A stretch of DNA of 64,000 bases from Marivita sp965656765 (GTDB lineage: Bacteria; Pseudomonadota; Alphaproteobacteria; Rhodobacterales; Rhodobacteraceae), in NCBI RefSeq assembly GCF_965656765.1, contig NZ_CBFHLV010000007.1, positions 17,214 through 81,213 on the forward strand, in the 5' to 3' direction. The first letter of the stretch is position 1; every line of letters starts with the position of its first letter. The position numbers and the translations under genes were made by a program. Under the pieces are notes generated by a model, which did not search any database, had not been told where the DNA came from, and was given only the letters and a program-made list of their open reading frames with translations. Shown one piece after another: positions 8,454-16,870 of the stretch.

Positions 8454-10049
8454 TTATTCTGCAGCCTTGGACAAGGATTGACGGTGCTCTGCCATCCATG
8501 TGTCCAATGTAGTTATTTGCTCAGCGCTCAGTCGCAGACCAAGCTTGTTGCGGCGCCACACCACGTCTTCGGCGGTGTGCGCGTATTCGTGGGTCATCAA
8601 CCAATGCACTTCGGCCTCGGTCAGGGTTGCGCCAAAATCGTGACCCAGCTCAGCGGCCTCCTTGGCAGTGCCAAGGATCGATGGTGCCTCTGTGCCGTAG
8701 GCTCGGACAAGCCGCCGGGCCCAAAAGGCGTCGAGGAACGGAAAGTTATTCTGCAACTCTGCGACCAGCGCGTCAAAGCCATCGACCGGAAAATCGCCAC
8801 CGGGCAGCGTAACACCTGCCGTCCATGGGCCTTTGACGTTCGGCAATTGCTCAGCGATCTTTTCCAGCGCGCTTTCGGCAAGGCGGCGGTAGGTGGTGAT
8901 CTTGCCGCCGAAGATGTTCAGCACCGGCGCGCCACCGTTGGTATCAACCTTGAGAGTGTAGTCACGGGTGGCCGCCGTCGCGCTGCTCGCCCCGTCATCA
9001 TAAAGTGGGCGAACACCGGAATAGGTCCAGACCACATCATCGGCGGACAAGTCCTGCTTGAAATACTGGTTGGCGAAATTCAGTAGATAGGATTGTTCTT
9101 CCGGGGTGCAGACCGGCTTGTTCGACGGATCATCATGTTCGGCGTCCGTGGTCCCGATCAGTGTGAAATCAGTCTCGTACGGGATCGCGAAAATGATCCG
9201 GCCATCGGTGCCTTGGAAGAAGTAGCATTTGTCGTGGTCGTAAAGCTTGCGGGTCACAATGTGTGAGCCGCGGACAAGCCGAACGCCTTCGGTAGAATTA
9301 AGCCGCACTTTGGTCTGGATGATATCGCCAACCCATGGCCCACCGGCGTTCACCAGCATTTTTGCGAAATGAGTGCCGATCTCACCATTTTCGGTATTTT
9401 GCGTTTCGATGCGCCACAAATCACCTTCGCGGGCAGCTGACAGAACCTTGGTGCGCGGCAGGATCGTGGCACCACGTGCCTCGGCATCGCGTGCGTTCAG
9501 CATTACAAGGCGGGAATCTTCAATCCAGCAATCGGAGTATTCATAGGCCTTGGCAAACCGATCTTCGAGCGGCACCCCCTCGGGCGCGTTCTCGAGGTCA
9601 AGTGTTTTGGTGCCAGGCAGAATTTTCCGACCACCAAGATTGTCGTACAGGAACAACCCCAAACGGATCAGCCATGCAGGCCTACGCCCTTTCATCCACG
9701 GCATGACGAAACTAAGAACCCGGGACGTGGGCGTGTCCGATTCAAACCGCATATCTTCATGATATGGCAAAACAAATCGCATCGGCCAACTGATATGCGG
9801 CATCGCTTTGAGCAGCACTTCACGTTCGACCAACGCTTCTCGCACCAAACGGAATTCAAAGTACTCCAGATAGCGCAAGCCGCCATGGAACAGCTTGGTC
9901 GACGCCGATGATGTCGCGGAGGCCAGATCATTCATTTCTGCCAGCGTCACGGACAGGCCACGGCCCGCTGCATCACGTGCGATACCGCATCCGTTGATAC
10001 CGCCGCCGATGACAAAAAGATCTGTAGGTTCGACGGACTGGTCGATCAC
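8454..10049 (-). CDS. glpD: Aerobic glycerol-3-phosphate dehydrogenase (FAD)
   Basis: Oxidises sn-glycerol 3-phosphate to dihydroxyacetone phosphate, passing electrons to quinone at the inner membrane. The FAD-binding motif is DLFVIGGGINGCGIARDAAG near the N-terminus; FHGGLRYLE and the C-terminal GlpD domain follow. The start chosen is the GTG at 10049, which has GGGAGGTGG seven bases upstream and gives 531 residues, close to the usual 500-530. An ATG at 10112 would add 21 residues and move into the promoter. It is the first gene of the glycerol operon and is divergent from the repressor at 10290. Confidence 0.95.
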   Translation of the reverse strand: MIDQSVEPTDLFVIGGGINGCGIARDAAGRGLSVTLAEMNDLASATSSASTKLFHGGLRYLEYFEFRLVREALVEREVLLKAMPHISWPMRFVLPYHEDMRFESDTPTSRVLSFVMPWMKGRRPAWLIRLGLFLYDNLGGRKILPGTKTLDLENAPEGVPLEDRFAKAYEYSDCWIEDSRLVMLNARDAEARGATILPRTKVLSAAREGDLWRIETQNTENGEIGTHFAKMLVNAGGPWVGDIIQTKVRLNSTEGVRLVRGSHIVTRKLYDHDKCYFFQGTDGRIIFAIPYETDFTLIGTTDAEHDDPSNKPVCTPEEQSYLLNFANQYFKQDLSADDVVWTYSGVRPLYDDGASSATAATRDYTLKVDTNGGAPVLNIFGGKITTYRRLAESALEKIAEQLPNVKGPWTAGVTLPGGDFPVDGFDALVAELQNNFPFLDAFWARRLVRAYGTEAPSILGTAKEAAELGHDFGATLTEAEVHWLMTHEYAHTAEDVVWRRNKLGLRLSAEQITTLDTWMAEHRQSLSKAAE

Positions 10050-10126
10050 AGTGCGCCACCTCCCAATGACACGAAATTCACCCGCAATGTATGCGGATTG
10101 AGTCGCTTTCACGCAAGGCGATTTTT

Positions 10127-10143
10127 TTCGTTTATGTTCGTTT
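10127..10143. promoter_or_regulatory. Direct TTCGTTT repeats, putative GlpR operator
   Basis: TTCGTTT occurs at 10127-10133 and again at 10137-10143, exactly one helical turn apart, in the 240-base gap between divergent glpD and its DeoR-type repressor. DeoR-family repressors, GlpR included, often bind T-rich TTCG(T)TT repeats. Further downstream in the same gap an AAGCAAACAAA run may be a third, inverted half-site. No base match to a proven site was tested. Confidence 0.45.
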
Positions 10144-10289
10144 TTGCCTATCTAACTGAAAGCAAACAAAATTTGACATTAGGAGTTCCAGACATCTCCC
10201 CGCTATGATCGAAAAACTGCGATCACCGATGCGCGATTAGTTGCGGAATCGACCCTTAACTTCGAAACCAGACCAGACTGAGACCTTCT

Positions 10290-11057
10290 ATGTCCCACGC
10301 CTTTCGCCACCGTGATATTTTGGACATTGCGCGGAAGGAGGGAAAGGTCACCGTCGAAGGGCTTGCCCAGCATTTCGGAGTGACACTACAGACGATCCGG
10401 CGCGATCTGTCGGATTTGGCCGAGGATGGCCGGCTTGAACGCGTGCATGGGGGGGCGATGCTCCCTTCAAGTACGAGCAACATTGGCTATGAACAGCGCC
10501 AAACGCTCAACGCCAAAGCCAAAGCTTCGATGGCGCGGGCTTGTGCCAAGCGCATTCCGAACAACATCTCATTGTTCTTGAACATCGGCACCAGCACCGA
10601 AGCGGTGGCGCGGGAATTGCGCAATCACAAAAATCTGCTTGTCGTCACCAACAATATGAATGTCGCGAACATTTTGGCCGAAACGCAGGATTGCGAAGTT
10701 GTCGTAACCGGCGGCAACCTGCGCCGCGCTGATGGCGGGTTGGTGGGCAAACTGGCAACCGAGACCATTCTGCAATTCAAGTTCGATCTTGCCATCATCG
10801 GATGCTCGGCACTTGATCGCGACGGCGATCTGCTGGACTTCGACATTCAAGAGGTCAGTGTGAGCCAAGCCATCCTGCAACAATCGCGCAAGACTTATCT
10901 TGTTGCGGACGCCTCTAAACTCAAGCGCAACGCCCCTGCCCGCATCGCGTCCCTGTCCGAAATCGACACGCTGTTCACCGACGCTCCTCTGCCTGCCGAT
11001 CTGCCAAATCATTGTGCCGAGTGGGGCACCGAAGTGGTGATCGCCTCTCAAACCTGA
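10290..11057 (+). CDS. glpR: DeoR-family repressor of glycerol 3-phosphate metabolism
   Basis: A 255-residue DeoR protein: N-terminal winged helix (about 6-60, RHRDILDIARKEGKVTVEGL and TLQTIRRDLSDLAEDGRLER) and a C-terminal sugar-phosphate sensor domain of the isomerase fold (NIGTSTEAVARELR, VVTGGNLRRADGGLVG, VADASKLKRNAPAR). These are typical of GlpR. It is divergent from the glpD operon and most likely represses it until glycerol 3-phosphate rises. Its stop codon directly abuts the stop of the convergent LacI-type gene (TGATCA at 11055-11060). Confidence 0.9.
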   Translation: MSHAFRHRDILDIARKEGKVTVEGLAQHFGVTLQTIRRDLSDLAEDGRLERVHGGAMLPSSTSNIGYEQRQTLNAKAKASMARACAKRIPNNISLFLNIGTSTEAVARELRNHKNLLVVTNNMNVANILAETQDCEVVVTGGNLRRADGGLVGKLATETILQFKFDLAIIGCSALDRDGDLLDFDIQEVSVSQAILQQSRKTYLVADASKLKRNAPARIASLSEIDTLFTDAPLPADLPNHCAEWGTEVVIASQT

Positions 11058-12080
11058 TCAGAGTGTCAGGTCACGCAGGGACTCGCGTAGCTGAAGCGTG
11101 CTCTTAAGCTCAATCGTGTCGCCGGTGCTGCGTTTCTCGACCATGTCGATCAGGGCAATAGCCGCTTTGCGACCCATTTCGCGGTGTGGGACATGTACCG
11201 TTGTGATCTGCGGTGTGACGATGCGGGCCAGTTCGATATCGTCAAATCCCGTGATCGACACGTCCTGTGGCACCGACAGCCCCATGTCATGCGCCCCGCG
11301 CAGGGCGCCCACGGCCAGAACATCGTTACCACACATCACCACAGAGGGCGGTGATGCCGTTTTCATCAGGGTCTGGAACGCCTGCGCGCCTGTTTCAACC
11401 TCATAAGAGGTTTCGATGACAGGCATGGCGTGGGGATCGAGGCCGTTGGCGACCAACGCCTCGCGCAGCCCGGCCACACGTGCCGCGGCCCGGTCATTCC
11501 CTTTGGTAATCCCGGAAATGAAGCTGATCTGGCGGTGGCCATAGTCTATAACCTTTTGCGCCAAGGCACGCATCGACTGGTGATTGTCAAACCCAACCGT
11601 GGGTTGGCTGTTATCGGGAAGATAAACCCATGCCGACAAGACCGGAATCGCGCGGGCTTGCAGGTATTCATAGACCGCCGGGTCACGATCATGCCCGATC
11701 AACAGAAGCCCATCTGCCCCACGGGATACAAGCGCCCTGATCTGTTCTTCTTCTACCTTGGGCTGGTAAGCAGAACTTGAGACAAGCAGCGTATAGCCCC
11801 TGCGATGAAGTTCTTCCTGAAACGCCTGCAACCCACGTGCAAAGATGGCGTTTTCCATCGTCGGGATGATCGCACCAATGGTGAATGTCCGTTTGGCAGC
11901 CATCACTCGCGCGCCGAAATTGGGCGTATAGCCAAGCTGTTCAACGGCAGACAAAACGCGCTTGCGCGTCTGTTCCACCACCCGGTCCGGAGAGTTCAGG
12001 CAGCGCGACACCGTCGCCGTCGAAACGCCGGCCTGACGTGCAACGTCGTCCAATGTTGGCACGCTTCGCAGGTCTGACAT
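11058..12080 (-). CDS. LacI-family repressor, probably of the DHPS operon
   Basis: A 340-residue LacI/GalR protein. The helix-turn-helix and hinge are at the N-terminus (TLDDVARQAGVSTATVSRCL), followed by a periplasmic-binding-protein-like sensor domain with YGHRQISFISG and DVSITGFDDIELA. The ATG at 12080 was chosen over an in-frame start at 12110 because AAAGGAGAG lies just upstream of it. The gene is divergent from the DHPS operon, and two LacI-type operators lie between them at 12152-12188, so it very probably represses that operon and itself. The inducer is unknown; DHPS or a metabolite is the obvious guess. Confidence 0.9.
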   Translation of the reverse strand: MSDLRSVPTLDDVARQAGVSTATVSRCLNSPDRVVEQTRKRVLSAVEQLGYTPNFGARVMAAKRTFTIGAIIPTMENAIFARGLQAFQEELHRRGYTLLVSSSAYQPKVEEEQIRALVSRGADGLLLIGHDRDPAVYEYLQARAIPVLSAWVYLPDNSQPTVGFDNHQSMRALAQKVIDYGHRQISFISGITKGNDRAAARVAGLREALVANGLDPHAMPVIETSYEVETGAQAFQTLMKTASPPSVVMCGNDVLAVGALRGAHDMGLSVPQDVSITGFDDIELARIVTPQITTVHVPHREMGRKAAIALIDMVEKRSTGDTIELKSTLQLRESLRDLTL

Positions 12081-12151
12081 GTCTCTCCTTTCGCGGACCT
12101 TCACGCGCAAGGGCGCGTTGATGAATAATCATAGAATAGACAACGTCCAAA

Positions 12152-12188
12152 TGTAAGCGCTTGCAAGATTCAAATGTAAGCGCTTACA
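12152..12188. promoter_or_regulatory. Tandem LacI-type operators
   Basis: TGTAAGCGCTTGCA (12152-12165) and the perfect palindrome TGTAAGCGCTTACA (12175-12188) lie with centres 23 bp apart, about two helical turns, in the gap between the LacI-type gene and the DHPS operon. The CG-centred palindrome is the classical LacI/GalR operator form. Binding by the adjacent repressor would control both directions. Confidence 0.88.
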
Positions 12189-12225
12189 CTGAGGTCAGAA
12201 TCAATACGATTTCAGAGGGTCATTC

Positions 12226-12411
12226 ATGTTTCTTGCAGCATCCGCCATCGTCTTTGTCGCGTATTTCGCCAATGTCGCGCTGGGTGCTTTTGCAGAGGCA
12301 GCGATCCTTTCCGACGTCGGGGAGATGTTGGTTCTGTTTGCGGCGTCGATCCTATTTGTCGTTGCCATTCTTCAAAAAGAGGCTGACCGAAAGAACAAAA
12401 ACGGCAGCTGA
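12226..12411 (+). CDS. Small two-helix membrane protein heading the DHPS operon
   Basis: A 61-residue frame starting MFLAASAIVFVAYFANVALG and ending in a charged tail (KEADRKNKNGS). Two hydrophobic segments are visible (about 2-22 and 28-49). GAGGGTC lies six to ten bases before the ATG, and the next gene starts 21 bases after its stop, so it looks translated. I do not recognise a family. Its place ahead of a TRAP transporter suggests an accessory transport protein, but that is inference. Confidence 0.65.
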   Translation: MFLAASAIVFVAYFANVALGAFAEAAILSDVGEMLVLFAASILFVVAILQKEADRKNKNGS

Positions 12412-12432
12412 GGTCAATTGGGAGGAGACCAG

Positions 12433-13581
12433 ATGACTGACGAACGCAAGGAGCTCGCATCCGCGGAGCGCCGTAATTTCCTGAAACTGATGAGCACAGG
12501 TGGCTTTACCGCTGCGATGGTTGCAGGTGCCAGCGGCCTTCTTTGGTCGTCCGAGGCCGCAGCACAGACAGCAAACGAAGAACGCGACCGTGAAAACGCG
12601 GCCGAGCACACGATGGTCATTGCGACCGCTTATGTGCTGGGTGCATCGCGCAGCTATCCGATCATGCAGCTGGACCTGAAAGAAAACATCCAGAACGCAA
12701 CGAACGGCAAAGTCTATGTCAAACTGGCGCCTGGTGGTCAGTTGGGCGCAGGCGGTGCACTGGTTCAGGCGGTCCAGGGTGGCACCATTCAGGCAGCACA
12801 GCATTCGCTGGCCAACTTTGCGCCCTTCGCGTCTACAGTTGACCTGATCAACATGCCGCATCTGTGCGGCTCGAACCAGCGGTTCACCAACCTTGTGAAC
12901 TCCGACTTCTGGAACACCGAAGTCCATCCCAAAATCGAAGCCAACGGTTTCAAGGCGCTGTTCTATGTCAACATCGACCCGCGCGTCGTTGCTGTGCGCA
13001 AAGGTGGGGCCGGTGCGGTTCTTAGCCCAAGTGATTTGGGCGGCGTGAAATTCCGCGTGCCCGGGTCCAAGATGCTCCAGCAGTATTACCGGATGGTCGG
13101 TGCGAACCCGACGCCAGTGGCTTGGGGCGAAACCCCATCCGCGATCAAGCAGGGTGTGGCAGATGCGCTCGATCCATCCGTGGGCGCGCTTTACGTGTTC
13201 GGCTTCAAGGACATCCTGAGCCATGTGACCTTCACCCAAGCCGTGCCAGACAGTCAGGTTTATTCCTGTAACCTCGAATGGTTCAACTCCATGCCTGCCG
13301 ACGTTCAGGAAGGCATCATGTGGGGGTCCGAGATGACCGCGCATCAGAACCTTGCCAAGGTTCCGTCCGCCCGCGCCTACGCCATGGCGGAACTGGCCAA
13401 GGCCGGTGTTGAATTCCACTCGCTCAGCGACGATCAACTTGGTGAGTGGCAAGAGGCCGGTGGCTACCAGCGGTCTGAATGGGACGAGTTCAAGGTCGAA
13501 CTTGCCGGGTCCATGGACGCTTTTGCCAAGATGGAAGAAGCGGCTGGAACGCAGGGCAAATACTACGTCCACGACGCGTAA
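12433..13581 (+). CDS. TRAP transporter solute-binding protein (DctP type), Tat-exported, probable DHPS binding
   Basis: A 382-residue TRAP binding protein. The N-terminus carries a twin-arginine motif, ERRNFLKLM, ahead of a hydrophobic stretch and an AAA-type cleavage site, so it is likely exported folded by the Tat system. The DctP domain spans the rest, with SKMLQQYYRMVGANPTPVAW as the conserved ligand-contact helix. The ATG at 12433 has GGGAGGAG just upstream; a TTG at 12418 is rejected. A strong hairpin follows its stop. Substrate is inferred from the HpsN/O/P genes downstream. Confidence 0.9.
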   Translation: MTDERKELASAERRNFLKLMSTGGFTAAMVAGASGLLWSSEAAAQTANEERDRENAAEHTMVIATAYVLGASRSYPIMQLDLKENIQNATNGKVYVKLAPGGQLGAGGALVQAVQGGTIQAAQHSLANFAPFASTVDLINMPHLCGSNQRFTNLVNSDFWNTEVHPKIEANGFKALFYVNIDPRVVAVRKGGAGAVLSPSDLGGVKFRVPGSKMLQQYYRMVGANPTPVAWGETPSAIKQGVADALDPSVGALYVFGFKDILSHVTFTQAVPDSQVYSCNLEWFNSMPADVQEGIMWGSEMTAHQNLAKVPSARAYAMAELAKAGVEFHSLSDDQLGEWQEAGGYQRSEWDEFKVELAGSMDAFAKMEEAAGTQGKYYVHDA

Positions 13582-13588
13582 AGACTCT

Positions 13589-13614
13589 GGCGGGCGCTGC
13601 ATTGCGCGCCCGCC
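13589..13614 (+). terminator. Intercistronic stem-loop after the DHPS TRAP binding-protein gene
   Basis: GGCGGGCGC and GCGCCCGCC form nine perfect pairs around an 8-base loop, followed by a weak T-rich stretch. It lies eight bases after the stop of the binding-protein gene and before the small permease gene. It probably lowers read-through or stabilises the upstream message. Confidence 0.7.
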
Positions 13615-13695
13615 CCAAATTTTCTTTCCAAGCACAGACTTTCAGGCACGCCATAAGCGTGATCTGTCGGCCTGTGCCCTTTGAAAGGACGCCCC

Positions 13696-14208
13696 ATGTC
13701 TATCTGGCGCAAAGTAGACCGCGATGCGGAACGCTGGCTGCTTCTGATCTTTTACGTGATGCTGGTCGTCACAATGGCCATCGAGGTGCTACGGCGCGAA
13801 ATCTTTTCCTATTCCTCGATCTGGGGCGAAGAGATCGTGCGCTACTCGTTCATCTACCTTGCGTGGATCGGCGCTGCAGCTGCCGTCAAGGAACGCGCAC
13901 ATATCCGGATCGACGTGGTGATGCACTACCTCGGGCCACGCGCCAAAGCTCTCCTATACATCTTCGGTGATCTGGTGATGTTCGGCGTGGCCATAATCGC
14001 TTTCTATTGGTCGCTTGAGACAGTGCATGTGTCCTGGACCTTTGGTTCTGTGACCCACGGGCTGCGGATTTCAAACGTATGGTTCCTGATGGCCGTACCG
14101 TTGGGCTTTGCCCTGATGATCTGGCGTCTTTTGCAATCTTTCGTCCGTGATTGGCGATCCCTTCGTGACGGCACGCCCGTCTACGAAGGCGATAAGCTGT
14201 TTGATTAA
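13696..14208 (+). CDS. TRAP transporter small permease (DctQ type)
   Basis: A 170-residue protein with four hydrophobic helices, typical of the TRAP small subunit. Conserved features include SIWGEEIVRYSFIYLAWIGA in the second helix and KERAHIRIDVV in the loop after it. The start at 13696 has AAAGGAC upstream. It lies between the binding protein and the large permease (12-base gap) of the DHPS locus. Confidence 0.9.
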   Translation: MSIWRKVDRDAERWLLLIFYVMLVVTMAIEVLRREIFSYSSIWGEEIVRYSFIYLAWIGAAAAVKERAHIRIDVVMHYLGPRAKALLYIFGDLVMFGVAIIAFYWSLETVHVSWTFGSVTHGLRISNVWFLMAVPLGFALMIWRLLQSFVRDWRSLRDGTPVYEGDKLFD

Positions 14209-14220
14209 GGGGACGCGCTG

Positions 14221-15549
14221 ATGCTTTGGCAAACCATGAATCAGACGGTGGAACTTGGCTGGGATTTTTACCTGCCGGTTATCATCTTCGTTGGCCTCAT
14301 TGCTTTGGCCGTGCCTGTTTGGGCCGCCATAGGCACCGCTGCAATCGCCATGCTGGTGATGTCCGGTGATCTGCCGCTGAGCCTTGTGGGTGAAAAGCTG
14401 TTCACCGGGATCGACGCCTTCGCACTGACGGCTGTTCCGTTGTTCATTCTGACGGGCGACGTGCTGGTGCGCACTGGGCTCAGCCGCAAATTCCTAGACG
14501 TGGCCGAGGCGCTGACGCAATTCGCCAAGGGCGGTTTTGGATCGGCCACGGTGCTGGTCTGCGGTATGTTCGCGGCCATTTCGGGCTCGGACGCGGCGGG
14601 CGCCGCGGCGGTAGGTCGGATGACCATCGCGCGGCTTGTGGAATCGGGCTACCCCCGTCCCTATGCCTGTGCGTTGGTGGCCGCTGGCGCATGTACTGGC
14701 ATCCTGATCCCGCCCTCCATCGCTTACATCATCATCGGTCTAGTGCTGGGCATATCTGCCTCGACGCTTTTCTTGGCCGCGTTGATCCCGGGTCTGGCCA
14801 TTCTGATTTCGATCCTTGTCACCAACCTCATCGTCAACCGCATCCATGGTTACGAAGGTGGCGGCAATATCTCGATGGGTGAATATTTCGCCAACTTAGC
14901 CGCGGCGCTCAAGTCGGGCTGGTACGCGTTCATCGTGCCTGGGATCATTTTCTACGGAATTTTCTCGGGTCGGCTAACTCCGACAGAGGCAGGCGCCACG
15001 GCTGTTGTCGTGACCATCATCATGGGTTTCATCCTGCGCACGCTGTCCTTTGCCGACTTCCCGGCAATGCTGGTCAGTTCCGCCAAGGTGAACGGTGTTA
15101 TCCTGCCGATCATCGCCTTTTCGGCCCCGCTGGCCGAAGCGCTGGCGATCATGGGTGTTCCCCAAGGCTTTGTCACCGCCGTGACTGGGCTGACGGACGA
15201 GCCTTGGATCCTGATCCTTCTTATGATCGGCATTCTAATTGCCGCAGGCTGCGTCATGGAAACGACCCCTAACATCGTTATCCTTGCGCCTATTCTTAAG
15301 CCGCTTGCCGACAATATCGGCATGAATGAGATCCAGTTCTGTATCATGATGATCACCGCGCTTGGTGTCGGGTTCATCACCCCTCCACTCGGACTTAACC
15401 TATTCGTGGTTTCGGGGATCACCGGGGAATCAATCCTCAAGATCGCCGCCCGCGCCATACCCTTCGTTTTGGGCATGTTCGTCGTGGTCCTGCTGATCGC
15501 CTATGTGCCGGCGGTGTCCACCACGCTCTTGCCAGAAATCTACAAGTAG
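14221..15549 (+). CDS. TRAP transporter large permease (DctM type)
   Basis: A 442-residue ion-coupled membrane subunit with about twelve helices. GFGSATVLVCGMFAAISGSDAAGAAAVG and PPLGLNLFVVSGITGE fall in the conserved TRAP-T regions that bind sodium and substrate; only short parts are quoted as evidence. It is 13 bases upstream of hpsN, in one operon, which ties uptake to DHPS oxidation. Confidence 0.93.
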   Translation: MLWQTMNQTVELGWDFYLPVIIFVGLIALAVPVWAAIGTAAIAMLVMSGDLPLSLVGEKLFTGIDAFALTAVPLFILTGDVLVRTGLSRKFLDVAEALTQFAKGGFGSATVLVCGMFAAISGSDAAGAAAVGRMTIARLVESGYPRPYACALVAAGACTGILIPPSIAYIIIGLVLGISASTLFLAALIPGLAILISILVTNLIVNRIHGYEGGGNISMGEYFANLAAALKSGWYAFIVPGIIFYGIFSGRLTPTEAGATAVVVTIIMGFILRTLSFADFPAMLVSSAKVNGVILPIIAFSAPLAEALAIMGVPQGFVTAVTGLTDEPWILILLMIGILIAAGCVMETTPNIVILAPILKPLADNIGMNEIQFCIMMITALGVGFITPPLGLNLFVVSGITGESILKIAARAIPFVLGMFVVVLLIAYVPAVSTTLLPEIYK

Positions 15550-15562
15550 GACTCTCTGAAAG

Positions 15563-16870
15563 ATGACACGCGAATACCTGAAGAAAGCGACCCTGACGGC
15601 CAAATCGGATGCCTCCGAAGTGCACGAAACGGTTAAGACTATCCTCTCGGATATCGAAGCGGGTGGCGACGACAAGGCGATGGAATACGCCAAGAAGTTC
15701 GACAAATACGAAGGCAATGTCCTGCTGACCGCAGAAGATATCGCAGCCGCCAGCGCTTTGGTCCCGGAAAAGCTCAAGCGCGACATCGAATTTGCGCATG
15801 ATAATGTCAGACGTTTTGCTGAAGCGCAAAAATCAACTGTCTCGGATGTCGAAGTCGAGATCGTGCCGGGCATGATTGCCGGTCAGAAGGCGATCCCGGT
15901 GGATGCTGCGGGCTGCTATGTCCCCGGTGGGCGCTACAGCCACATCGCGTCTGCGATCATGACCGTAACAACCGCCAAGGTAGCGGGATGCCGTCACATC
16001 ACCGCCTGTTCGCCCCCGCGACCGGATGTCGGCGTGGCCCCCGCCATCGTTTACGCCGCGCATATCTGCGGCGCAGACAAGATCATGGCGATGGGTGGCG
16101 TGCAGGGTGTCGCGGCAATGACCTTTGGCCTATTCGGTCTGCCCAAGGCCAACATTCTTGTCGGTCCGGGCAACCAGTTCGTTGCCGAAGCCAAGCGCAT
16201 CCTCTTTGGCCGCGTCGGCATCGACATGATTGCAGGTCCGACCGACAGCCTGATCCTTGCCGACAGCACAGCCGATGCGCATATCGTGGCGACGGACCTC
16301 GTGAGTCAGGCCGAGCACGGCTACAACTCGCCCGTCTGGCTGGTGACAGACGACCGTGATCTGGCCGTCAAGGTGATGGACATGGTGCCGGGCCTGATCG
16401 AAGACCTGCCCGAGGTTAACAGCCAGAACGCCGCCGCGGCATGGCGCGACTATGCCGAGGTGATCGTCTGTTCAGATCGTGAAGAAATGGCCGCCTGTTC
16501 TGATGAATACGCGCCAGAACACCTGACTGTACAAGCCGACGATCTGGATTGGTGGCTTGACCGTTTGACCTGCTATGGCTCGCTTTTCCTGGGCGAAGAA
16601 ACCACCGTATCCTACGGCGACAAAGCCACCGGCACGAACCACGTTCTACCGACCTCGGGGGCTGCCAGCTATACAGGCGGGCTTTCGGTCCACAAGTATA
16701 TGAAGATCGTCACTTGGCAGCGCGCCACGCGCGAAGGGTCCAAGGCTGTGGCCGAAGCGACAGCGCGAATTTCCCGGCTTGAGGGGATGGAGGGCCATGC
16801 CCGCGCGGCAGATGTGCGTCTGGCCAAATACTTCCCCGGGGTGAATTTCGACCTGACCGCAGATGGCTGA
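15563..16870 (+). CDS. hpsN: Sulfopropanediol 3-dehydrogenase (histidinol dehydrogenase fold)
   Basis: A 435-residue member of the histidinol dehydrogenase family. In the DHPS pathway, HpsN is an NAD-dependent enzyme that oxidises 2,3-dihydroxypropane-1-sulfonate twice to sulfolactate. All four zinc ligands of HisD have counterparts (Q249, H252, D353, H412), as do the catalytic Glu-His pair (E319-H320 in APEHL). It is not the biosynthetic hisD: it sits with a TRAP transporter and two more dehydrogenases, not with his genes. It overlaps the next gene by eight bases. Function from family and context. Confidence 0.85.
   Translation: MTREYLKKATLTAKSDASEVHETVKTILSDIEAGGDDKAMEYAKKFDKYEGNVLLTAEDIAAASALVPEKLKRDIEFAHDNVRRFAEAQKSTVSDVEVEIVPGMIAGQKAIPVDAAGCYVPGGRYSHIASAIMTVTTAKVAGCRHITACSPPRPDVGVAPAIVYAAHICGADKIMAMGGVQGVAAMTFGLFGLPKANILVGPGNQFVAEAKRILFGRVGIDMIAGPTDSLILADSTADAHIVATDLVSQAEHGYNSPVWLVTDDRDLAVKVMDMVPGLIEDLPEVNSQNAAAAWRDYAEVIVCSDREEMAACSDEYAPEHLTVQADDLDWWLDRLTCYGSLFLGEETTVSYGDKATGTNHVLPTSGAASYTGGLSVHKYMKIVTWQRATREGSKAVAEATARISRLEGMEGHARAADVRLAKYFPGVNFDLTADG

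Noticed and set aside
12352..13635. Minus-strand frame of 427 codons opposite the DHPS TRAP binding protein
   Set aside because: Low-complexity, no domain, and the plus-strand gene has a Tat signal and DctP motifs.
15563..16870. Histidinol dehydrogenase (hisD) of histidine biosynthesis
   Set aside because: The fold and zinc ligands are those of HisD, but it lies between a TRAP transporter and two dehydrogenases with overlaps, the hpsNOP order. No his gene is near.
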